Shown here piece by piece: positions 1-7,125 of a stretch of 27,020 nucleotides of DNA. The translations under genes were made by a program, and so were the position numbers. Within the stretch, counting starts at the first letter, position 1. Each line of letters opens with the position of its first letter. A model generated the notes under the pieces. It made no database searches, had not been told where the DNA came from, and worked only from the letters and a program-made list of their open reading frames with translations. The stretch is from Ornithomonoglobus_A sp045649025. GTDB lineage: Bacteria; Bacillota; Clostridia; UBA1381. The DNA lies in contig JAZRPB010000034.1 of the NCBI GenBank assembly GCA_045649025.1, positions 1 through 27,020 on the forward strand. Reading direction: 5' to 3'.

Positions 1-125
1 CTCTCACATTATAACATTTCTAATATATCACAACAGCGTTTATTTGTCAATAATTACTCATTAAATTATTACTCGTTTTTTGCTTGTTTTCCATTTTTTC
101 TCTCTTCTAAAATCAAACATCTCCG

Positions 126-163
126 AAAAGTAAAACCGCCCTCGGAGATTCCGAAAGCGGTTT
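126..163 (-). terminator. Intrinsic terminator of glyA
   Basis: Read on the minus strand, AAACCGC (157-163) pairs with GCGGTTT (133-139). Two U-G wobbles and an inner TCGGA/TCCGA stem extend this to about 14 bp around an AUC loop. The tail reads TTTTACTTTT. It lies about 90 nt past the glyA stop codon. The same 3' arm region can pair differently (ATCTCCGA 119-126 with TCGGAGAT 142-149). Confidence 0.8.
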
Positions 164-254
164 ATCAGCAAAATATTCACTCATCGTTTCGCCAACCAAG
201 GAAAGACATCAAAGTGGTTTCCATTCAGGCAATAACATTTTTTATATCTTTATC

Positions 255-1493
255 TTAATAGATAGGGAATCTTTCGCAAAGAGCGTTAACCTCTGCTCTG
301 ATGAAGTCTTCTTTAGCCTCAAATTCTGTTGCGGCAAGCTTCATGAGAGAAGCGATTTTAACCATTTCTTCTTCCTTGAAACCTCTTGAAGTAACGGCAG
401 GGGTTCCAACACGGATTCCGCTTGTTACGAATGGGCTTTGAGGATCGTCGGGAATTGCATTTTTATTAACGGTGATGCAAACCTTATCAAGACGTTTTTC
501 AAACTCTTTACCTGTAAGGTCGAAAGGTCTGAGGTCAACGAGCATAAGGTGGTTATCCGTTCCGCCAGAGATAAGCTTAAATCCTTCTTTAACAAGGTTA
601 TCTGCAAGCACAGAAGCATTTTTAACGATTTGCTTCTGATATTCTTTGAATTCATCCTTCAATGCTTCACCGAAGCAAACTGCTTTTGCGGCAATAACAT
701 GCATAAGAGGACCACCTTGTGTTCCAGGGAAAATAGCCTTATCGATTTTTTTAGCATATTCTTCGTTGTTTGTAAGAATAAGTCCGCCTCTTGGACCTCT
801 TAATGTTTTATGTGTTGTTGTTGTAACAACGTCTGCATAATCCATTGGTGACGGATGACAGCCTGTTGCAACAAGACCTGCAATGTGTGCCATATCTACC
901 ATTAAGTATGCACCGACCTCTTTTGCAATTTCAGAGAATTTAGCAAAGTCTATTGTTCTTGGATATGCCGATGCACCTGCAAGTATAAGTTTAGGCTTAC
1001 ATTCCAATGCAAGACGTCTTACCTCTTCATAATCTATTACATTTGTATCTTCACTAACACCGTAAGGAACAATGTTAAAATATTTGCCCGACATATTAAC
1101 AGGAGAGCCGTGGCTTAAGTGTCCACCGTGATCAAGACTCATCGATAATACGGTATCACCGGGTTGGAGCAGTGCAAAAAATACAGCCATATTAGCTTGT
1201 GCACCTGAATGAGGTTGAACATTTGCATAGCCTGCACCAAATATTTCCTTTGCTCTTTCTCTTGCAAGGTCTTCTACAACGTCAACGTGCTCACATCCGC
1301 CATAGTAACGCTTTCCCGGGTAACCCTCTGCATATTTATTGGTTAGTGCAGTACCGCTTGCTTCCATAACAGTTTCAGAAACAAAGTTTTCAGATGCAAT
1401 AAGCTCAATCTTATTTCTCTGACGGTTTGTTTCGTTCATTACTGCCTCATAAACCTCGGGGTCATTCTTCTTTAACAGTGTTAGTTCCTTCAT
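255..1493 (-). CDS. glyA: Serine hydroxymethyltransferase
   Basis: This PLP enzyme interconverts serine and glycine while charging tetrahydrofolate with a one-carbon unit, in the cytoplasm. The 412-residue length is normal for bacterial GlyA. Visible family signatures are the N-terminal ELIASENF stretch (30-37), YPGKRYYGG (58-66), the His-rich DHGGHLSHG loop (121-129), the VDMAHIAG segment carrying Asp200 and His203, and TTTTHKTLRGPRGG (224-237), whose Lys229 forms the PLP Schiff base. The start is supported by a GGAGG site at 1501-1505 on the minus strand, 7 nt before the ATG. The gene is monocistronic: a strong terminator lies downstream and a divergent gene upstream. I see no folate or glycine riboswitch in the leader. 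Confidence 0.98.
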   Translation of the reverse strand: MKELTLLKKNDPEVYEAVMNETNRQRNKIELIASENFVSETVMEASGTALTNKYAEGYPGKRYYGGCEHVDVVEDLARERAKEIFGAGYANVQPHSGAQANMAVFFALLQPGDTVLSMSLDHGGHLSHGSPVNMSGKYFNIVPYGVSEDTNVIDYEEVRRLALECKPKLILAGASAYPRTIDFAKFSEIAKEVGAYLMVDMAHIAGLVATGCHPSPMDYADVVTTTTHKTLRGPRGGLILTNNEEYAKKIDKAIFPGTQGGPLMHVIAAKAVCFGEALKDEFKEYQKQIVKNASVLADNLVKEGFKLISGGTDNHLMLVDLRPFDLTGKEFEKRLDKVCITVNKNAIPDDPQSPFVTSGIRVGTPAVTSRGFKEEEMVKIASLMKLAATEFEAKEDFIRAEVNALCERFPIY

Positions 1494-1507
1494 TTTTCTT
1501 CCTCCAA

Positions 1508-1734
1508 ATTGTTAAATTTATGTAAAATTATAATATTATACAATTACACTAAATTATATCATATTAAAAATAAAATGTAAATAGATTTTTAAAAAAAACG
1601 ACATTTTTTTGCTATGTTTATTTATGCTTTTTTTAATACTAAGATTTATTTTGCTAAATATATTACGTTTTAGATAATTGTAATTTTTGTCATAATTAAA
1701 AAAATCACAAAACGGGATAAGCAATGCAAAATTT
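1508..1734. other. AT-rich divergent intergenic region, no supported gene
   Basis: This stretch between glyA and spoIVB is very AT-rich. A 63-codon minus-strand reading frame (1554-1745) has low-complexity Lys/Asn/Ile/Phe content and no ribosome binding site, so I do not call it. The glyA promoter must be here (ATTATA boxes at 1527-1532 and 1535-1540 are possible minus-strand -10 elements), but no good -35 partner is visible. A terminator follows at 1735-1759 with no gene on that strand. Confidence 0.5.
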
Positions 1735-1759
1735 AAAGGACGCAAAATGCGTCCTTTTT
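1735..1759 (+). terminator. Orphan intrinsic terminator upstream of spoIVB
   Basis: A perfect 9-bp stem, AAAGGACGC (1735-1743) with GCGTCCTTT (1749-1757), has a 5-nt AAAAT loop and continues into a five-T run on the plus strand. No plus-strand gene precedes it in the window before base 1735. It could end an unannotated small transcript or insulate spoIVB. The minus-strand tail is weaker (TTTAAATTTT). Confidence 0.6.
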
Positions 1760-1810
1760 CAATATACTATATGTTTTAAACCAATTCTGCAATATGTTAT
1801 AAAGTATATA

Positions 1811-1832
1811 TATGTTGAATAAGGTCAACATA
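1811..1832. promoter_or_regulatory. 8-bp inverted repeat just upstream of the spoIVB ribosome binding site
   Basis: TATGTTGA (1811-1818) and TCAACATA (1825-1832) are perfect reverse complements separated by ATAAGG. The ribosome binding site AAAGGAGG begins 8 nt further on, at 1841. The repeat could be an operator or, in RNA, a hairpin next to the ribosome binding site. I do not recognise the binding factor. Confidence 0.45.
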
Positions 1833-1855
1833 ATCTTATGAAAGGAGGTATGTGT

Positions 1856-2836
1856 TTGAAACGATTTTTCTTGTTATTTTTTAGTTTTTATTTATTTTTA
1901 ACACCATGTGTTTACTGTTCGGATTTATATGTGTATCCATCTGGTAAGGCAATTGGTGTAAAATTGCATACTGATGGCTTAATAGTGATTGATGTATGCA
2001 CAATTACAGACGAAAACGGTCAAAAAAAACGTATTGAAGAATTTAACAAGGGTGATATAATATTAGAAGTAAACAACAAAAAGATAGAAAATATTGAATC
2101 TTTAAAATCTATTATATGCGAAAATACAAATAATATTAATTTTACAATAAAAAGACGAGGAAATTTAAAAACAATTAGTGTGACACCAATTATAACCAAT
2201 AATGGTCCATCACTTGGTTTATGGCTTCGTGATAGCAGTGCAGGAATTGGCACTTTAACATTTATTGATCCGCAATCAAATACCTTTGCTGCTCTTGGCC
2301 ATGGAATATGTGATATAGACACTGCTATGCTTGTTCCAGTCAATTGCGGAAGTATAATTAACACTAACGTAACAGATGTTATAAAAAGCAACACAGGAAA
2401 AATTGGCGAGCTTAAATGTGATTTTATAAATACAGATATTGGCAAATTAAAATCTAATACAAACTACGGCATATTTGGTGATTATGAAGGTGAAAGCGTT
2501 ACTTCACAAAAGATAAAAGTTGCAAACCCAGAGGAAATAAATGAAGGTAAAGCAACAATTCTTACAGAAATCGAAAGAGACGGAATAAAGCAGTATGATA
2601 TTGAAATTAAAAAAATCAATAACAATGCAACAAACGGCAAGGATATGATAATACAAATTACAGATAAAGAATTAATAAATAAAACCGGCGGCATTGTACA
2701 GGGAATGAGTGGCTCACCCATCTTGCAGAATGGTAAAATTGTGGGAGCTGTAACACACGTTTTTGTGAATGATCCAACAAGTGGTTATGGAATTTTTATT
2801 GAAAATATGTTAGCGGAGGCGGAGAAAATTAAATAG
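1856..2836 (+). CDS. spoIVB: SpoIVB peptidase (stage IV sporulation protein B)
   Basis: SpoIVB is the forespore-secreted serine protease (MEROPS S55) that in Bacillus cleaves SpoIVFA and so triggers pro-sigma-K processing in the mother cell. I choose the TTG at 1856 because AAAGGAGG (1841-1848) sits 7 nt before it; the upstream ATG at 1838 contains the ribosome binding site itself. The product then has 326 residues, starting MKRFF with a hydrophobic signal/anchor. A PDZ domain follows (about 32-112; KGDIILEVNN). The S55 domain shows LGHGI with His149, an Asp at 270, and GMSGSP with Ser285. The Asp-Ser distance of 15 matches the Bacillus triad (Asp363/Ser378) as I recall it. In Bacillus spoIVB lies beside spo0A; that context is absent here. 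Confidence 0.93.
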   Translation: MKRFFLLFFSFYLFLTPCVYCSDLYVYPSGKAIGVKLHTDGLIVIDVCTITDENGQKKRIEEFNKGDIILEVNNKKIENIESLKSIICENTNNINFTIKRRGNLKTISVTPIITNNGPSLGLWLRDSSAGIGTLTFIDPQSNTFAALGHGICDIDTAMLVPVNCGSIINTNVTDVIKSNTGKIGELKCDFINTDIGKLKSNTNYGIFGDYEGESVTSQKIKVANPEEINEGKATILTEIERDGIKQYDIEIKKINNNATNGKDMIIQITDKELINKTGGIVQGMSGSPILQNGKIVGAVTHVFVNDPTSGYGIFIENMLAEAEKIK

Positions 2837-2867
2837 AAATAATAGGATGTTTACAAAATTGCTAAAA

Positions 2868-2902
2868 TGCACAAAGAATCTCACAATGAGGTTCTTTGTG
2901 CA
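2868..2902. repeat. Long near-perfect hairpin downstream of spoIVB
   Basis: TGCACAAAGAA (2868-2878) pairs with TTCTTTGTGCA (2892-2902). An inner T-G wobble and CTCA/TGAG extend this to a 16-bp stem closed by a CAA loop. It starts 31 nt after the spoIVB stop. Neither side has a good T run, so it is a weak intrinsic terminator at best; it may protect the 3' end of the mRNA. Confidence 0.55.
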
Positions 2903-2980
2903 TACAACATAAAACATATATAATTTTTATTTGTATGTAATGAAACAAATGTTTTAACTATAATTTTAACTTTTTTTACA

Positions 2981-3015
2981 AAAAAAATCGAGGAATTTTA
3001 ACCTCGTTTTTTTTT
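2981..3015. terminator. Bidirectional intrinsic terminator
   Basis: CGAGG (2989-2993) pairs with CCTCG (3002-3006), flanked by seven A on the left and nine T on the right. It therefore gives a U-tailed hairpin on both strands. It separates the converging spoIVB (plus) and HPr-like gene (minus). Confidence 0.8.
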
Positions 3016-3049
3016 GATTTTATTAAATATTCACAAATAAAAATATTAA

Positions 3050-3280
3050 TTAATCGCATATAAATCTTGATAATTCTGCTTGTAACTTATCGCCTTCATT
3101 ATCTTGTGTTTCAAGCTTAATTGGCTTTGAAAGGTCAAGACTAAAAATACCCATAATTGATTTAGCATCAACAACATATCTACCTGATGTAAGGTCGATA
3201 TCTGCATCATATTTACTTACAATATTAACAAAATCTTTTACATCGTTTATTGAACTTAATAAAATGTTAAATGACTTCAT
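3050..3280 (-). CDS. HPr-like protein without the phosphorylatable histidine (Crh-like)
   Basis: The 76-residue product aligns without gaps to HPr over its core. SKYDADIDL (22-30) matches HPr residues 27-35, and AKSIMGIFSL (39-48) matches the Ser46 region. With that offset the position of catalytic His15 is Ser10 and Arg17 is Asn12, so it cannot carry PTS phosphate in the usual way. Ser41, the counterpart of regulatory Ser46, is kept in the KSIMG motif. Bacillus Crh has the same pattern (His15 lost, Ser46 kept) and acts with CcpA in catabolite control. A similar regulatory role here is inference. AGGAGGG (3287-3293) sits 6 nt before the ATG. The gene is single, divergent from mtaB, and has its own promoter. 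Confidence 0.85.
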   Translation of the reverse strand: MKSFNILLSSINDVKDFVNIVSKYDADIDLTSGRYVVDAKSIMGIFSLDLSKPIKLETQDNEGDKLQAELSRFICD

Positions 3281-3307
3281 AAAGAACCCTCCTAAAACAA
3301 ATAACTG

Positions 3308-3334
3308 TATGGTCTTTTATCTTTTTTGACCATA
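3308..3334 (-). promoter_or_regulatory. Hairpin at the 5' end of the HPr-like mRNA
   Basis: TATGGTC (3308-3314) and GACCATA (3328-3334) are perfect 7-bp arms around a 13-nt A/T loop. From the promoter at 3340-3368 transcription should start near 3333, so the RNA would begin almost exactly with this hairpin. It could stabilise the 5' end or be a DNA operator. Confidence 0.4.
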
Positions 3335-3339
3335 TACAT

Positions 3340-3368
3340 ATTTTACCTCACTTTTTTAAATTAGTCAA
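3340..3368 (-). promoter_or_regulatory. Sigma-A promoter of the HPr-like gene
   Basis: The minus strand reads TTGACT (3363-3368), a 17-nt spacer, then TAAAAT (3340-3345). Its -35 box lies only 7 bp from that of the divergent mtaB promoter. Confidence 0.65.
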
Positions 3369-3375
3369 TACCCTA

Positions 3376-3404
3376 TTGACATTTTTTATAAAACTTTATA
3401 TAAT
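3376..3404 (+). promoter_or_regulatory. Consensus sigma-A promoter of mtaB
   Basis: TTGACA (3376-3381) is followed by a 17-nt spacer and TATAAT (3399-3404): a perfect match to consensus. The start should be near 3411, giving a leader of about 34 nt before the mtaB ATG. Confidence 0.8.
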
Positions 3405-3444
3405 TTAATTGTAACTATACATTATATGCAGACTCGGAGGAAAT

Positions 3445-4746
3445 ATGATAAATTCAAAAAAAATCGCATTTTGCACATTGGGTTGCAAGGTTAATCAATA
3501 TGAAACAGAAGCAATGGAAGAACTGTTTATAAATGCAGGCTATGATGTTGTGCCGTTTTCTCAAAAATCTGATGTGTACATTATAAATTCATGTTCCGTA
3601 ACAAACATTGGCGACAGAAAATCACGTCAGATGATAAGGAGAGCAAAAAAGGAAAACCCCGAAGCTATAATTGTTGTTACAGGTTGCTATGCACAAACCG
3701 CCGCCGATGAAATTGAAACAATGGATGAGGTAAATTTGCTTATAGGTACACAAGGCAGAGAAAATATTGTTAATATTGTTAATACCCTTGATTGTAATTC
3801 ACATATAAACCTTGTTAGTGACATAATGCACACACATAAATTTGAGGAGTTAAAAATAACAAAGTATACCGACAGAACACGTGCATTTATTAAGGTGCAG
3901 GAAGGCTGTAATCAATTCTGTTCATATTGTATAATTCCATATGCAAGAGGTCCCATCCGAAGCCGCAACAAGCAAGAGATTATTGACGAGATAAAAACAC
4001 TTGCTAAAAATGGCTTTAAGGAAATTATATTAGCGGGTATACACATAGCATCATATGGTCTTGATAAAAAGAACACTTCATTAGATGAACTATTACTTGA
4101 TGTTGATAAAATTGATGGTATTGAAAGAATACGCATTTCCTCTATTGAACCAATGACACTTAATGCTGATTTTATTAATAAGATAAGTGTTTCAAATAAG
4201 CTGTGTCGCCATTTTCATATTTCGTTGCAATCTGGTTGTGATGAAACACTAAAACGTATGAACAGAAAATATACAACAGAACAGTTTAAAACAATTGTTG
4301 ATGGACTTCGCAATGCATTTGAAGATGTTGCAATAACAACAGATATTATGGTAGGCTTTGCTGGTGAAACAGACGAAGAATTTGAAAAAACATTGGAATT
4401 TATTAAAGAAATTCAATTCGCTGATGCACACGTTTTTCAATATTCACAACGACGTGGCACACCTGCAGCAAAATATTCAAATCAGGTTTCTTCGCAAATT
4501 AAAGAGGAGCGTTCTAAAATAGTAATAGAGGAATGTGCAAAATTAAGACATAAGTTTTTAGAAGGTTTTATAGGCAAAAGCACAGATGTATTATTCGAAA
4601 GAAAAACCAAAGATAATATGCTTGAGGGAAAAACTGATAATTATATTACAGTTAAAGTTCCCTACCAAGCTGGACTTGTGGGTGAAATAAAAAAAGTTCA
4701 CCTTATAAAGTTGTGCGATACATTCATATTAGGTGAAATAATTTAA
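3445..4746 (+). CDS. mtaB: tRNA (N6-threonylcarbamoyladenosine-37-C2) methylthiotransferase MtaB
   Basis: MtaB is a radical-SAM enzyme that adds a methylthio group to t6A at position 37 of ANN-decoding tRNAs, giving ms2t6A. The 433 residues show the three-domain layout. The N-terminal MTTase (UPF0004) domain has Cys14 (LGCKVNQYE), Cys50 (INSCSVT) and Cys81 (VTGCYAQ) for one 4Fe-4S cluster. The radical-SAM domain has the C-x3-C-x2-C motif at Cys155, Cys159 and Cys162 (EGCNQFCSYC). A TRAM-type C-terminal part lies at about 370-433. The LGCKVNQYE form of motif one favours MtaB over MiaB or RimO. CGGAGG lies just before the ATG. The gene stands alone behind its own promoter. Confidence 0.93.
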   Translation: MINSKKIAFCTLGCKVNQYETEAMEELFINAGYDVVPFSQKSDVYIINSCSVTNIGDRKSRQMIRRAKKENPEAIIVVTGCYAQTAADEIETMDEVNLLIGTQGRENIVNIVNTLDCNSHINLVSDIMHTHKFEELKITKYTDRTRAFIKVQEGCNQFCSYCIIPYARGPIRSRNKQEIIDEIKTLAKNGFKEIILAGIHIASYGLDKKNTSLDELLLDVDKIDGIERIRISSIEPMTLNADFINKISVSNKLCRHFHISLQSGCDETLKRMNRKYTTEQFKTIVDGLRNAFEDVAITTDIMVGFAGETDEEFEKTLEFIKEIQFADAHVFQYSQRRGTPAAKYSNQVSSQIKEERSKIVIEECAKLRHKFLEGFIGKSTDVLFERKTKDNMLEGKTDNYITVKVPYQAGLVGEIKKVHLIKLCDTFILGEII

Positions 4747-4900
4747 ACTTGCTTTGAAACGAAAAAAGCGTCCACACCGTTCCAAGAATCAGCGCAGACA
4801 CCTTTGAAAAAAACTATGTCAAAATTATATCACACCTATTATAATAAATCAAGACAAAATTTTTAAAAAAATTCACAAATTACATACAGAAATTTTATAT
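4747..4900. other. Convergent intergenic DNA without a recognisable gene
   Basis: Between the mtaB stop and the terminator hairpin is AT-rich sequence with one more GC-rich patch (about 4768-4802). That patch holds two similar 11-mers, GCGTCCACACC and GCGCAGACACC, as an imperfect direct repeat. No start codon with a ribosome binding site and no convincing fold were found. Confidence 0.4.
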
Positions 4901-4937
4901 AAAATGCAATATTTTCAGAAAAAATATTGCATTTTTT
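4901..4937. terminator. Long hairpin terminator between mtaB and pdaA
   Basis: AAAATGCAATATTTT (4901-4915) pairs perfectly with AAAATATTGCATTTT (4921-4935) around a CAGAA loop, followed by a T run on the plus strand (4932-4937). The A-rich left arm also gives a U tail on the minus strand, so it can serve both converging genes, though it lies over 100 bp from each stop codon. Confidence 0.65.
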
Positions 4938-5039
4938 GTTAAATTGGAGATTTTTACTCTTTTGTTGTAATTTCCTATTAGCGAAAAATCCACATATTTG
5001 AGCAAACTATGCCAACCACAGTCACAACAGTGACTTATT

Positions 5040-5888
5040 TTATAGTTCATCAAGTGATTTAAATGAAAATCCCTTTTCTCTTGCCTCTAAAATTATTTCC
5101 TTTAATGCATCTGCATTATCCTTTGAAACAGCATGCAGGAGCAAAATCTCACCATTGTGTAGATATGGTATTACCTGATTTATTGCATATTCTCTTCCCT
5201 TTTGAACATTTACATCCCAATCCTTATATGCATGACTCCAGAATATTGTTTTATATCCCATATCAGTTGCAAGTGCAAGCACTCTTTCGTTGTATGCACC
5301 CTCGGGAGGACGCATATATTTCATTTGATAGCCATAAAGCTCAACACTTTTAGAATTTAATATATCTAACTCCTGTCTTATTTCATCAATACTACATTCA
5401 CTCAAATTTGGATGATGTACGGTATGATTACCAACAATATGACCTTCATTAATCATTCTTTTTACTAATTCCTGTTGACCTTCAAGATATGGCATAGTAA
5501 CAAAAAATGCTGCTTTAACATCAAGCTCTTTTAAAGTGTCTAATATTTTAGAAGTATATCCGTTTTCATAACCTTCATCAAATGTGAGGTATATGTTTTT
5601 TTCTGATGTTTTTCCAAGATAATATGCATCGTATTTAGCAAGCCGCTCCTGCTCTTCAATTGTAATTTGCGGCGGCGAACCTTTTTTTCGTACAAACCCC
5701 CAACCATATGCTTTAGTTGGTGCATTCATATAATCAACCTCTTTTTTTTCATTTTGCTCACCTTTATCTGCTTCCTGTGTATGTGTTGATATTGATGAAT
5801 TTTCTAACTCAATCTTGTTTATGACTTCCTTATTTTTACATCCACACAACATTAAAATAACAAGCATAATCAGCAGTATTTTTTTCAT
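5040..5888 (-). CDS. pdaA: Delta-lactam-biosynthetic de-N-acetylase (PdaA), lipoprotein
   Basis: PdaA removes the N-acetyl group from muramic acid after CwlD has stripped its peptide, leading to the muramic-delta-lactam of spore cortex. The 282 residues start with a lipoprotein signal peptide with lipobox LCGC (Cys17). A linker and the PdaA-type lead-in TKAYGWGFVRKKG (58-70) follow, then a NodB domain from about 99. TFDEGYENGYT (102-112) carries Asp104; the metal motif NHTVHHP has His155 and His159; RPPEG (193-197), FWSHAYKDW (216-224) and LLHAVS (250-255) complete the set. TFD-x-GYENGYT and the D-W-x-V/I-N-x-QKG region are typical of PdaA rather than general chitin deacetylases. AAGGAGG precedes the ATG. 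A Bacillus-type forespore promoter is expected but not identified. Confidence 0.9.
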   Translation of the reverse strand: MKKILLIMLVILMLCGCKNKEVINKIELENSSISTHTQEADKGEQNEKKEVDYMNAPTKAYGWGFVRKKGSPPQITIEEQERLAKYDAYYLGKTSEKNIYLTFDEGYENGYTSKILDTLKELDVKAAFFVTMPYLEGQQELVKRMINEGHIVGNHTVHHPNLSECSIDEIRQELDILNSKSVELYGYQMKYMRPPEGAYNERVLALATDMGYKTIFWSHAYKDWDVNVQKGREYAINQVIPYLHNGEILLLHAVSKDNADALKEIILEAREKGFSFKSLDEL

Positions 5889-5932
5889 ACTTTTGCCTCC
5901 TTAATTTTTTTTAAACTTTTTTAAAAAATTTG

Positions 5933-5961
5933 TTGAATTTTTTAACATTTTGTTATATAAT
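5933..5961 (+). promoter_or_regulatory. Sigma-A promoter of the NodB-fold gene
   Basis: TTGAAT (5933-5938), a 17-nt spacer and TATAAT (5956-5961) lie 78 bp upstream of the ATG at 6039. A GGAGG ribosome binding site follows near 6028. The housekeeping-type promoter suggests vegetative expression, unlike the divergent pdaA. Confidence 0.7.
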
Positions 5962-6038
5962 ATATACTATCTAAACTTATGAGGTAAATTTTAGAACATT
6001 TTTTATATTAATTTCATTTACCAGAATGGAGGAACAAT

Positions 6039-7061
6039 ATGGCCACAAGTAATAAATTCGAGGCACGTGCACGTGAAAGACGCAGACGTGAACGTTTAAG
6101 AAGAAAGAGAATACGTATGTGCATTTCAATTACTGTTATGACAGTTGCACTTGTTCTTATTATTTTTGCAATAGCATCATCAATTAGTAATTCAAATAAC
6201 GATATAGATACAACACAGCAAGCCACAACAGAGCAAGTGGCTTCTGATACACAATCAAACAGTGCATATACTACCATAACAGCTTCAATCGGCGGTGTGC
6301 AAACAGGCGCTTATGTTATGAACGCATCCCTTTCAGCTGAAGAGACTGCCGAGCTTTTAGGTATTCCCACTCCTCAAGAGGAAAATGAAATGATACAAAT
6401 TATAGCAGATGCAAACCAGAAAAAGCATTGCTACCTTACCTTTGAAGATGGTCCGTCAACATTAACAACACAGGTGCTTGACGTATTAAGACGTTATAAT
6501 ATAAAAGCCACATTCTTTATGACAGGTGAGCTTGTTCAAAAAAATCCCGATATTGCAAGACGTGTATATGAAGAAGGTCATCTTATCGCAAACAGAATTG
6601 CAACAGAGGATTATGATTCATTATACGAGGACGTGGACTCATTTATGACAAAATTAGAGGAATCCGAAAAGCAAATTAAAACTGTTTTAGATGCAGATGA
6701 TTCCCTATTCAAATTAGTTCGCTTGCCTGGCGGCTCACCCGAATATTCTTCTGATAACACATATGATGATATTAAAGAAGATATTATAAAGGAGCTTGCA
6801 GATAATGACTATTATTTCTGCGATTGGAACACTTCTAACGGCGATGAAAACGGCTCCAAAACAGAAAAACAGTTAGTTACATTATTTAAGCAATATTCAA
6901 GCGGTTACAATAACTTAATTTCACTTATGCACGATTCTTCAACAAAGAAGAATTCAGTGGCATCGCTTGATGATATAATTGATTATTTAATATCACAGGA
7001 TTACACATTCCACAGACTTGATGATATTGATTATAATCCAAATGCCGATAACGAAGATTAA
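6039..7061 (+). CDS. Membrane-anchored NodB-fold protein, predicted inactive polysaccharide deacetylase
   Basis: The 340 residues comprise a very basic cytoplasmic start (Arg-rich, 10-26), one membrane segment (about 28-48), a Ser/Thr/Asn/Gln-rich linker (50-95) and a polysaccharide-deacetylase domain (about 128-328) outside the membrane. Motif 1 is LTFEDGPS (133-140), with the usual first Asp replaced by Glu136 and Asp137 kept. In motif 2 the expected N-H-x3-H metal pair is N-R-x3-E (Asn185-Arg186, Glu190), so both zinc-binding histidines are gone. Motif 3 (RLPGGSPE, 228-235) and motif 5 (LISLMHDS, 293-300) keep the fold signature. I infer a pseudoenzyme, possibly binding glycan or a partner. 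It precedes metK by 64 bp and may share its transcript. Confidence 0.85.
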   Translation: MATSNKFEARARERRRRERLRRKRIRMCISITVMTVALVLIIFAIASSISNSNNDIDTTQQATTEQVASDTQSNSAYTTITASIGGVQTGAYVMNASLSAEETAELLGIPTPQEENEMIQIIADANQKKHCYLTFEDGPSTLTTQVLDVLRRYNIKATFFMTGELVQKNPDIARRVYEEGHLIANRIATEDYDSLYEDVDSFMTKLEESEKQIKTVLDADDSLFKLVRLPGGSPEYSSDNTYDDIKEDIIKELADNDYYFCDWNTSNGDENGSKTEKQLVTLFKQYSSGYNNLISLMHDSSTKKNSVASLDDIIDYLISQDYTFHRLDDIDYNPNADNED

Positions 7062-7078
7062 GATAAAAACAAATAACC

Positions 7079-7104
7079 ACTGCTGCATCTTTTGATGTGG
7101 CAGT
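7079..7104 (+). promoter_or_regulatory. Hairpin in the metK leader
   Basis: ACTGC-TGCATC (7079-7089) pairs with GATGTG-GCAGT (7094-7104) around a TTTT loop: 11 bp including two wobbles. Only a weak TTACTTT follows before the ribosome binding site GGAGG, so it is at best a leaky terminator or attenuator between the NodB-fold gene and metK. Confidence 0.4.
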
Positions 7105-7125
7105 TACTTTGAAGGAGGAAAAATA

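Noticed and set aside
1554..1745. A 63-codon minus-strand frame upstream of glyA
   Set aside because: Low-complexity, AT-driven composition, no ribosome binding site, overlaps a terminator hairpin.
4768..4802. Two similar 11-mers in the mtaB-pdaA gap, as a possible repeat array
   Set aside because: Only two imperfect copies, no third unit and no regular spacing; not a CRISPR or iteron array.
6014..6277. Minus-strand frame opposite the start of the NodB-fold gene
   Set aside because: Shadow frame opposite a well-supported gene with ribosome binding site and domain motifs; no ribosome binding site or family match of its own.
7062..7125. Possible SAM riboswitch before metK
   Set aside because: The leader is 64 nt with one simple hairpin; there is no room for or match to SAM-I, SAM-II or S-box cores.
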